Assembly: GCA_900169235.1 (NCBI GenBank)
Contig: FWCC01000174.1
Span: 186,001 to 250,000, forward strand
DNA length: 64,000 bases
Origin: Zarea fungicola
Lineage: Eukaryota > Ascomycota > Sordariomycetes > Hypocreales > Cordycipitaceae
Direction: 5' to 3'
The translations under genes were made by a program, and so were the position numbers. The number at the start of each line of letters is the position of its first letter. Position 1 is the first letter of the stretch. Positions 54,061 through 64,000 of this stretch are shown here, piece after piece. The notes beneath the pieces were generated by a model that did not search any database, was not told where the DNA came from, and saw only the letters and a program-made list of their open reading frames with translations.

Positions 54061-56700
54061 ATGGGGCTATTATCCGGTGCGCTGCAATCGCGGCATCAAC
54101 AAACACAACAACTGCCCACATATCATCGATCCGGATCGCCATCAAAAGAGCGTTATTCCGATGACGACTACTACTATTCTGACGAAAACACCACAGCATC
54201 CTCGTCGCGACGGAGTCACTCCGGGCGCAGCTCGCGCAACGTCTCCGACACAATGAGCGGCAGCGGCGGGCTCCTGCTCCCCAAGCGGCCCAAAACCACC
54301 TCCTCTAGAGGGCTGTTGAGCAGGAATCGCTATAGCCTATCAGCCAAAGTCACGCGCTATGTGCTATTTGCCGTTCTTGGCACGACCCTGCTCTTCATCT
54401 TCTCCCTCGTGCGGGCCAGCCAGGTGGAAAACTGGAAACTTGCCAATGGCCAGGCACCAACTCGACCTGCCCCGCCGCCGGCGTGGGAAAAGTTTCCCTT
54501 TCTGGAGAGATATTATGGCGGTATCAGAACACTAGTGCCGCTCAACGAGAGTGAACCAGAGTATCCTCGCGAGAATGAACCGATCCCGCTGGGCGTACCT
54601 GGTGAGGGGGACGAAGATGACGACGAAAAGAGATCCGAAAAGAGATCAGAGGAGCGACCTCAGAAGAGAGGCCAGACGATTGAAAAGAAGAGTGTGCCTC
54701 CAAGCAAGGCATGGACGGAATACAGCAGTCGATCCGTAGAAGCCGATGTCAATGAGTGTTACATCAATGCAGACAATAAAAATCGCGTGCCTGAGCTCCG
54801 CTACTATACGGGCCGGCCGCACGGCTTCCCCACGCACATTGGCGGCTCCTACGACATGCTGAATCTGCCAGAGGATATTTGCTTTGAGCGGTATGGGCGC
54901 TATGGTCCGTATGGCTTTGGCTACTCATCGCGAACCGGAGGTCTGGGCACCGGCGAGCATAGCGAGAACGAAGGTGCCGATCAAGTTTGGGACAGCACGC
55001 CTCATGTCGATTTCAGAACCGTGGATTGGGCGGATGCCCAGCGTCGTTGCCTAAAGGCCAACTCCCACAGATTTAAGCCTGCCCCGACAAGAAAAATTGG
55101 TCCGCCGGGCTTTGTAAATGCTGTTCCTGATTCAACGACGCACCAAAAACGAGAGGAAAGCCACTCTTCCACTCCGGATAAGGCTACCCCAAGTGATTCT
55201 GCTAGAACGTCCACCGAGGATTCCGATGACTCCTCTGAGAACACTTCAGACAAGACCAAGTCCACTCCCAAGGCAGGACGAACTGCTGTTGTTTTGCGTT
55301 GCTGGGACGAATTCTTCTTTCGCGAAGATGATATTGCCAACCTGCGTTCAATGATCATGGAGCTTTCCTTGGGCTCCGGCGGCCGATATGACATTCATCT
55401 CTTGGTACAGGTCAAGAACGACGGCGCGCACCCGGTTTTGGCCGACCAGGAAACCTACGAGCAGAGAATTCGTGATGTGATCCCCAAGGAGTTTCAAGGC
55501 CTCGTCACACTCTGGACTGAAACGCAGATGCTGTCAATTTACCAGGGTATCCATGATAAATGGACCATTGGCCCGGACCACTCTGTTCATGGTTCTTACA
55601 GAGGCCTCGTCATGGCGATGCAGTACTTTGCGTACATGCATCCCGAGTATGAATACTTTTGGCACTGGGAAATGGATGTCCGCTACACGGGCCACTACTA
55701 TGACCTACTTACCAAGATTGAGTCTTGGGCTCAGAAACAGCCACGAAAGGGTCTTTGGGAGCGCAATGCGCGATTCTATCTTCCCGCGGTGCATGATTCT
55801 TGGGAGGACTTTACGCACTTGTCGCGCGTCCAAACGGAGGAGGGTACCGTGTCGGCAGACAACGTCTGGAGCAACGTCCCGAAACTGAAAGATGGCGATT
55901 CGCAGCCGGCACGCAAGGGCGACAAGTCTGTCTGGGGCCCAGTCCGGCCCGATGACTCGAATGACTGGTTCGAGTACGACGACGACCCGACCCCGCCGAC
56001 CACGTATGCAACCGACAAGCACACGTGGGGTGTGGGCGAGGACGCCGACTACATTACGCTGAATCCCATCTTCAACCCCGAAGGCACGACGTGGAACCTC
56101 CGCGACGACATCACCGGCTACAACACGTCGCACCCGCTGCCACCGCGCCGAGCAAGCATCATCACCACGTCGCGCATGAGCCGTCGGCTGCTGATGGCCA
56201 TGCACCGCGCGACCACCTTTAAGAAGCAATTTGCCTTTGCCGAGATGTGGCCGGCGACCATGGCCCTGCACCACGGCTACAAGGCCGTCTTTGTGCCGCA
56301 CCCGCTCTTCGTCGACCGCAAGTGGCCGGTCGAGTACCTGGCGCAGACGCTCAACGCGGGCCACAACGGCGCCACAGGCGGCAGCCGTGCGAGCGTCTAC
56401 GGCGCCCGCGAGCACAACCTGCGCGGCATCTCGTGGTTCTACAATACGGGCTTCGCGCCGAACCTGTACCGCCGCTGGCTCGGCCTGCGGGTCAACAACG
56501 ACGGCGGCGACGAGTTTGAGAAGACGGAGGACAAGAGCAAGCAGGGCGGACCCGGCTCGGGCGTGGGCAACATGGCCGGCGGCGAGGGCAGGATGTGCCT
56601 GCCGCCCATGCTGCTGCATCCCGTCAAGGAGATTGACCTGGCGGTGGAGGCGCCACCAGAGGAAGGCGAGGAGGCCCTTGAGTCGGACCCTACCGCGTAA
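54061..56700 (+). CDS. DUF3405-family type II membrane protein, glycosyltransferase-like
   Basis: Single exon, 879 aa. The cytosolic N-terminus (about 1-98) is Ser/Arg/Tyr-rich. One transmembrane helix follows (about 100-118, VLFAVLGTTLLFIFSLV), then a stem with Lys/Arg/Glu repeats. The DUF3405 domain covers about 400-820: AVVLRCWDEFFFREDDIANLRSM, DIHLLVQVKND, PEYEYFWHWEMDVRYTGHYYD, GLWERNARFY, FAEMWPATMALHHGYKAVFVPHP and a late FYNTGFAPNLYRRWLG. The layout (single N-terminal anchor, large luminal domain with a WEMDVR word resembling a DxD-type metal site) suggests a Golgi glycosyltransferase, but activity has not been shown to my knowledge. A Ser/Thr/Asp-rich segment at about 355-405 looks like a disordered insertion. 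An (AAC) repeat starts right at the stop. Confidence 0.85.
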   Translation: MGLLSGALQSRHQQTQQLPTYHRSGSPSKERYSDDDYYYSDENTTASSSRRSHSGRSSRNVSDTMSGSGGLLLPKRPKTTSSRGLLSRNRYSLSAKVTRYVLFAVLGTTLLFIFSLVRASQVENWKLANGQAPTRPAPPPAWEKFPFLERYYGGIRTLVPLNESEPEYPRENEPIPLGVPGEGDEDDDEKRSEKRSEERPQKRGQTIEKKSVPPSKAWTEYSSRSVEADVNECYINADNKNRVPELRYYTGRPHGFPTHIGGSYDMLNLPEDICFERYGRYGPYGFGYSSRTGGLGTGEHSENEGADQVWDSTPHVDFRTVDWADAQRRCLKANSHRFKPAPTRKIGPPGFVNAVPDSTTHQKREESHSSTPDKATPSDSARTSTEDSDDSSENTSDKTKSTPKAGRTAVVLRCWDEFFFREDDIANLRSMIMELSLGSGGRYDIHLLVQVKNDGAHPVLADQETYEQRIRDVIPKEFQGLVTLWTETQMLSIYQGIHDKWTIGPDHSVHGSYRGLVMAMQYFAYMHPEYEYFWHWEMDVRYTGHYYDLLTKIESWAQKQPRKGLWERNARFYLPAVHDSWEDFTHLSRVQTEEGTVSADNVWSNVPKLKDGDSQPARKGDKSVWGPVRPDDSNDWFEYDDDPTPPTTYATDKHTWGVGEDADYITLNPIFNPEGTTWNLRDDITGYNTSHPLPPRRASIITTSRMSRRLLMAMHRATTFKKQFAFAEMWPATMALHHGYKAVFVPHPLFVDRKWPVEYLAQTLNAGHNGATGGSRASVYGAREHNLRGISWFYNTGFAPNLYRRWLGLRVNNDGGDEFEKTEDKSKQGGPGSGVGNMAGGEGRMCLPPMLLHPVKEIDLAVEAPPEEGEEALESDPTA

Positions 56701-56727
56701 AACAACAACAACAACAACAACAACAAA
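56700..56727. repeat. AAC trinucleotide microsatellite
   Basis: About nine AAC units directly after the DUF3405 stop codon, in the predicted 3' UTR. Confidence 0.9.
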
Positions 56728-57413
56728 GGAGAGTGTAGAGAATATATACCCCTTTTTGTTTACTGATTGGCTTCCGCATAATTTGGTTATTTACGTTGTT
56801 ATAGAACGAAAGTCAAAGCGACTATGGTGTTGGGTCATGTTGCTGTTTTTTTGTTTTATTGTTATGAAATGTGTATATATTTTATGAGACTCTGGATATG
56901 AAGTACAAATGTATATCAAGTTATCAATCACACAGGAGAGCACTCATATTCACACGCAACGAAAAAAAGGTAACCTTGAAATATGATAGATTGTCTTTTT
57001 GTCTTGACAAGTAGTTTCGTACACTTGGTATCCATTTCTTCAGCGCTACTACTACATCACGCCCTTGCCTCTTCACTTTTCCGAGGCCCATCATTGGAGC
57101 ATCTCGCAAGATGCCCATCCCGTCATGTCCCCCTTTATACGCCTGCTTTATGTCCTCGCAACAAAACCATTAATTAAATAAAAGGGTTGCGGGTTGGTTA
57201 AGGAAAAAAGAAAAACGAGCGCATATCTTTTTTTTAATATGAACTCTTGAAGATTGTGAATTTTGGGGGTTTCCGTTTTTCGTTGGGTGTAAGTTAAAAC
57301 AATATTCGTTGACATGAAACTTGTGAAACAACTTTTCTGTTACGTCGTTTTCAAGTTTTTCTGCTTCTTCTTCTCGGAGCAGGTCGGCGAGAATCTCTCC
57401 TTTTCTTTTGTCT
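56728..57413. other. Convergent 3' spacer
   Basis: AT-rich spacer between the convergent DUF3405 and EMP24 stops, with poly-T tracts. No coding signal was recognised. Confidence 0.55.
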
Positions 57414-58347
57414 TTAGACGACGCGCTTGACTTCGAAGAAGCGGCGGAGCCACCAGACCTGGAAGAGGGACTCGCCAATGACAATGCCAATGACGAAAAT
57501 GTTCCACCACTTGACTCGGGCGTTTGTGCTCTCGGCGGTGTTGCGGTGGGTGCGCTCACGCATGACAATGTACTGCTGCTCGTCCTTGACCTGGTCGAGG
57601 AGCTCAGAGAGGCGCTTGACTAGACGGGGTGTTTGTTAGCGAAAAAAAAAGAAGAAGAAGAAAAAAAGAAGAAGAAGAAAAAAAGAAGAAAAAAAAGACA
57701 CAATCACACGGCCGGGACAAGCCTGTGAGGAAACCGCAGCGACATACCCTCGGCTTCTAGAGGATCGGGCTTGTACTCGGACTCGCTGACATAGACGACG
57801 CCGTGGACGTTGAAGGAAACCTCCTTGCTGTTGGCGCCCCAGTGCTGGTTACCAAAGCAGTAGGTGTATTTGCCGTCGTGCTTGGCCTCAAAGTGGTGAT
57901 CGCCGTTGGAGACGGACTTTTCGTTGATTTCGTAACCACCAACTGGATTGGTGACCTGTTCATATGACTATTGTTAGCTTCCAATCTAGTCGTGAAAGTG
58001 GAACATTAAATTCAGCCAGCCTAGCATCGTGACCAACAGAGTTGTGTCATCAAGACAGATATCCATGTTCGATGCCAGGCAGATGTATATAATTCCAATT
58101 CCTTTGATTCAATTTGGTCAGGGAGGGGGGCGAGCTCCGTCCGTACCCAGAAATCAATGTCGAGGTTACCCGCGGCGCCGAACTCGCGATCGCCAACCTG
58201 GTATGTGACGCTCATCTTGTCATCCTTGTGGAGGTTCTCGTGAAAGCATTCGAGTCCATGGGCGGGCAGGACAATGTTGTGGGCAGAGGCGGTTTGGGCC
58301 GCAACGGCGGCGACGAGGAATGCCCTCGTGGCAGAGAGGAAATGCAT
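57414..58347 (-). CDS. EMP24: p24-family COPII/COPI cargo receptor, Emp24-like
   Basis: Type I membrane protein cycling between ER and Golgi, selecting GPI-anchored and other cargo. Three exons on the minus strand: 58147-58347, 57748-57955 and 57414-57619, giving 204 aa. Signal peptide at about 1-22 (FLVAAVAAQTASA). The GOLD domain follows with LECFHENLHKDDKMSVTYQVG, DIDFWVTNP and YTYCFGN (paired Cys), then a coiled coil (VKRLSELLDQVKDEQQYIVMRERTHRNTAEST), one transmembrane segment (WWNIFVIGIVIGESLFQVWWL) and a short tail, RRFFEVKRVV. The FF and terminal VV fit the beta (Emp24) branch. Intron 2 contains a long purine/pyrimidine tract. Divergent from ARF1. Confidence 0.93.
57641..57697. repeat. 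Pure purine (GAA/A) tract in EMP24 intron 2
   Basis: About 57 bases of only G and A on the plus strand, made of GAA repeats and A runs. On the coding strand it is a pyrimidine tract about 22 bases upstream of the intron 2 acceptor. Confidence 0.92.
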
Positions 58348-60795
<2,448 letters not shown>

Positions 60796-62043
60796 AAGAA
60801 CAATTGAGAAGCCCTCTAACCAAACACCACCTTCTCCATCCTACTATCTTGTTTCGTACCCTCTCGCATCGGTTTCTACCTCAAAAAATCGAAGGATTCG
60901 ATTGTAATTTTGCAGACTTGTATCGAACAAATCGAAATTAGTTCATAAACACAACTATCGAATGCTTTCATTCGATGCCCCCGCCTGATTGTTTCTGCCC
61001 TGCTTCTTCGGTGTGCTGTGAGCTCCATGTTGCGAGCAGCTTCTCGCCTGTTCTTTTCTTCTTTCTTTTTTCTACGCTGCATTCATGTCTTTGGGGAACT
61101 TACGCGTCGGTCGATTTTTGTCGGTTAGTGGCGTACTCTTTACGGCGTACAGAATATGAAAAGAGGGAGTCTTTTGGATCGTTTTACACCAACGAAGGAA
61201 AGCGAACAACTATGTAATCTTTTTTCTTCTTGCTGTTTTCAGCCTTTTATGCATGGCAGGAAAGCAAGCCGGGACAAAGGGTATCGAAAGATTTGGGGAA
61301 TGTGGCCTGAAACGATGGTATTGTAAGCGACGGGAGCTGGAAGGAGGACTAGAGTTGGGGGGCAATTGGTTGCTTCCTGTTTCGTTACGAAGGTGTCATG
61401 AAGTTCCGAACTTTTAGATCCGGTGTTTGCTATTGTCTGGTTCAATCTCGTTTTCCTTTTCTCTACACCAACTTAAAAGAAACTTAAAAAAAATTAACCC
61501 AAAAGCTGACTTGGCTCAGATTTGTTTCGTTTTCAATTCTGTCACAACCATGTTCTATATGAGCCTCTCGCTTTGCTTCGGACGTGGGGGGGGGGATAAA
61601 GACTTACCAGGCCACGGGAGGCAAAAGAAAAGGTACAGTGGCTTTTGGCACAATGAGGATTATTGGGATAGCCCAACCTCATCTTGCATGTGGCTGCACC
61701 GTATTACGTCCAAGCATGTCACCCGTGCAGCCAAACATGTAATTGAACCTGGTTGGATTAGACAATCCAGACATTCAAGTATAATGGAACATGATGGAAC
61801 GTTGCACAATAAATTTATATGTATTATTTTACATCAGGGTATCAACAAGACTGAGAGGAGATGTCCCCTTGCTCTTTTCCAAGAAGGCTCCTCTTCTACG
61901 CATCAAAAAGCTACCAAAACTGCCCAAACGTATAAGCTGAAAAAAGAAAATTAGTCGTAATAGTATACAAATATCATGATACAGAATATAATTGAAAGAA
62001 ACAAGATGAGGGTGAGAACAGGATACATGTAGTAAAAACAAAC
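60796..62043. other. Convergent 3' region ARF1 / HSP78
   Basis: A 1.25-kb spacer. The ARF1 3' UTR probably covers the first few hundred bases. A G-run lies near 61586. The 175-codon plus-strand frame at 61427-61954 has no family features. No other gene was recognised. Confidence 0.55.
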
Positions 62044-64000
62044 TTAAGCCGCAGGAGGCTCGGTGACAGCAGCTGACGTGCTGACCACCTCTAAACCGCT
62101 CTGATCCTCTTTTATGCGCACCTCGGCCGTCTCGCCCGTCTTGAGCCGGCCGCGGATGATTTGATCTGCGAGACCGTTGGAAATCTCATTGGTTATGAGG
62201 CGATTGAGCGGGCGCGCGCCAAACTTGGGATCGTACCCGCGCGCCGCCAGCCAGTCCCGGACGTCGGCGCCGACGGCGATCTGGATGCGGCGGTCGTCGA
62301 GGCGCTGCTGCAGCTCCGCGAGGCGAATGTCCACAATCTCCCGGATGGCGGCCTGAGCGAGGCGCTTGAACAGGATGAAGGAGTCGATGCGGTTCAGGAA
62401 CTCGGGCGGGTAGGCGTGGCCGACGACGTCCAGAACGGCCTCGCGGACGGACGGGTCCATCTCGCCCGCGGCATCCTCCTTGTACGGGTGCAGCGGGTCC
62501 TGGCCGACGAGGATGTCGGCGCCGAGGTTGGAGGTGAGGACAATGATTGTGTTGCGGAAATCAACCTTGTGGCCTTGGGCGTCCGTCAGGTAGCCCTCGT
62601 CGAGGACCTGTAGAAGTAGGGCGCTGATGTCGCGGTGCGCCTTTTCAAACTCGTCAAAGAGCAGCACAGCGTACGGCTTGCGGCGGACGGCCTCGGTGAG
62701 CTGGCCGGCGTCCTCGTAGCCAACGTAGCCGGAGGGTGCACCGATGAGACGCGAGATGGTGTGCTTCTCCTGGAACTCGGACATGTCGAAGCGGACAACG
62801 GCGGACTCGGTAGAGAAGAGGAAGCCGGCGAGCTTCTTGCACAGCTCCGTCTTACCTACACCAGTTGGCCCAAGGAAGAAGAATGAAGCCAGTGGCTTGT
62901 TCTCGCCGCTCAGCCCAGCTCGTTGGAGGCGGACAGCATTGGACACAGCTTTGATGGCGTCGTCCTGGCCTTTGACGGCTTCGCTGAGGCTGTCCTCCAT
63001 GTGGACTAGCTTCTCGATATGGCCAGAGCTGAGCTTGGTGACAGGGATACCGGTAATTCGAGAAACAACGGCTCCAATGTCGTCAGAAGTGACCGAGTCG
63101 TGGATAAGGGCGCCATTGTCGGATTGTTCTTGCTCCGCCTCCAAAGGAAGCTTCTCCTCCAAGTCTGGGATGACACCGAATCGGAGCTCTGATGCACGTG
63201 CAAAGTTGCCAGTACGTTGGGCCTGTTCCAGTTCAAAACGCGCCTTATCCAGGTCTTCTTGGATCTTCTTGACGGTGTCGAGTTCGGACTTTTCCTTGTC
63301 CCACCTAGCGTTGAGCTCGGAAATTTCGTCTCGGTATTTCTTGAGTTCATTCTCCAATTTCTCTCGTCGTTCCCTGCTGGCAACGTCCTTTTCTTTGCGC
63401 AGACTTTCTAGCTCGATCTGTATGGTCATAATCTTGTGGTCGAGGCGCATAATTTCCTCGGGCTTTGATTCGTGTTGCAGCTTCAGGTGACTGGCGGCCT
63501 CGTCCATCAAGTCAATGGCCTTGTCTGGGAGGAATCGGTCGGTGATGTAGCGGTTTGAAAGGGAAGCAGCGGCTACTAGGGCACCGTCGGTAATGCGAAC
63601 ACCATGGTGCACTTCGTACTTGTCTTTGATGCCTCGCAGGATGCTGATGGTGTCTTCCACAGATGGCTCGTTGACAATGATGGGCTGAAATCTTCGCGCC
63701 AGGGCAGCGTCCGCTTCGATTTTGCGATATTCTGAGAGTGTGGAGGCACCGCATAACTGCAGTTCGCCTCGGGCGAGCGCTGGTTTGAGGAGATTGGAGG
63801 CATCAATGGAGCCCTCGGCCTTACCAAGACCAAGGAGTGTATGCAGCTCGTCGATGAAGAGTATTATTTCGCCTTCACCCTTTTGCACTTCGTCCAGTAC
63901 TTTCTTCAGGCGCTCTTCAAAGTCACCTCGAAACTTGGCGCCAGCAATAAGCGAACCGAGATCCAGCATGACCACCCTCTTATTCTTGACACTTTCAGGG
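62044..64000 (-). CDS. HSP78: Mitochondrial ClpB-type disaggregase Hsp78 (partial, 5' end outside window)
   Basis: AAA+ chaperone that reactivates aggregated proteins with mtHsp70. The reading frame stays open to the window edge ([25 protein letters not shown]), so at least the N-terminal part and NBD1 Walker A lie to the right. Seen here: NBD1 Walker B ([13 protein letters not shown]) and sensor region, arginine finger region LARRFQPI, and the coiled-coil M-domain ([29 protein letters not shown], shorter than a full Hsp104 M-domain context). NBD2 has [10 protein letters not shown] (Walker A), [11 protein letters not shown] (Walker B) and GARPLNRLI (sensor 2). The end lacks the acidic DDLD tail of cytosolic Hsp104, which with the M-domain sequence favours Hsp78. 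The targeting presequence cannot be checked. About 652 residues are visible. Confidence 0.92.
   Translation of the reverse strand, partial: PESVKNKRVVMLDLGSLIAGAKFRGDFEERLKKVLDEVQKGEGEIILFIDELHTLLGLGKAEGSIDASNLLKPALARGELQLCGASTLSEYRKIEADAALARRFQPIIVNEPSVEDTISILRGIKDKYEVHHGVRITDGALVAAASLSNRYITDRFLPDKAIDLMDEAASHLKLQHESKPEEIMRLDHKIMTIQIELESLRKEKDVASRERREKLENELKKYRDEISELNARWDKEKSELDTVKKIQEDLDKARFELEQAQRTGNFARASELRFGVIPDLEEKLPLEAEQEQSDNGALIHDSVTSDDIGAVVSRITGIPVTKLSSGHIEKLVHMEDSLSEAVKGQDDAIKAVSNAVRLQRAGLSGENKPLASFFFLGPTGVGKTELCKKLAGFLFSTESAVVRFDMSEFQEKHTISRLIGAPSGYVGYEDAGQLTEAVRRKPYAVLLFDEFEKAHRDISALLLQVLDEGYLTDAQGHKVDFRNTIIVLTSNLGADILVGQDPLHPYKEDAAGEMDPSVREAVLDVVGHAYPPEFLNRIDSFILFKRLAQAAIREIVDIRLAELQQRLDDRRIQIAVGADVRDWLAARGYDPKFGARPLNRLITNEISNGLADQIIRGRLKTGETAEVRIKEDQSGLEVVSTSAAVTEPPAA

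Noticed and set aside
55705..56619. 304-codon minus-strand frame in the DUF3405 gene
   Set aside because: Antisense shadow caused by GC-rich codons; no conserved motif.
61427..61954. 175-codon frame between ARF1 and HSP78
   Set aside because: No family likeness, and it lies where two 3' UTRs converge.

Overview
The window looks like nuclear DNA of a filamentous ascomycete, most likely a Sordariomycete and possibly Hypocreales. The reasons are many genes with short introns (about 45-120 bp, GT/AG, with CTAAC- or CTGAC-type branch sites), Zn(II)2Cys6 regulators, a DUF3405 protein, a vezatin-domain protein, an Hst4-type sirtuin, and a gene density near one per 2.3 kb. The species cannot be named from sequence alone. 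Exon coordinates were derived by hand from reading frame, splice consensus and family similarity. No transcripts were available.

Left part (0-17 kb): EXO1 nuclease (-), TMA16 (+), a mitochondrial-type rhomboid protease (-), an Hst4-like sirtuin (+), a Rad60/Esc2-type SUMO-like-domain protein (-), LSM6 (+), a SAM methyltransferase with an 11-nt micro-exon (-), and a small conserved membrane protein of unknown function (-).

Accessory-looking middle (17-30 kb): a gene-poor stretch with one conserved protein of unknown function (+), then a cystathionine-synthase-type PLP enzyme (+), a Zn2Cys6 regulator with a splicing puzzle (+), and a Rieske non-heme-iron oxygenase of choline-monooxygenase type (-) divergent from an FAD amine oxidase (+). 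These may form a small catabolic module for N-methylated or amino compounds.

Housekeeping block (30-44 kb): a three-KH-domain RNA-binding protein (-), a coiled-coil protein that may be a CENP-K-like kinetochore subunit (+), a DOMON/cytochrome b561 protein (+), dUTPase (+), pyridoxal kinase with an 11-nt micro-exon (-), PCNA (-) and a vezatin-domain membrane protein (-). dUTPase and PCNA carry MluI cell-cycle boxes (ACGCGT) upstream.

Second accessory block (45-50 kb): a HAD hydrolase (-) divergent from a D-serine dehydratase-like enzyme (+), which is tail-to-tail with a second Zn2Cys6 regulator (-).

Right part (50-64 kb): RPN13 proteasome receptor (+), CUS2/Tat-SF1-type splicing factor (+), DUF3405 membrane protein (+), EMP24 p24 cargo receptor (-) head-to-head with ARF1 (+), and mitochondrial HSP78 (-), which is cut by the window end.

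No tRNA, rRNA, CRISPR array, intact transposon or secondary-metabolite megasynthase was recognised.
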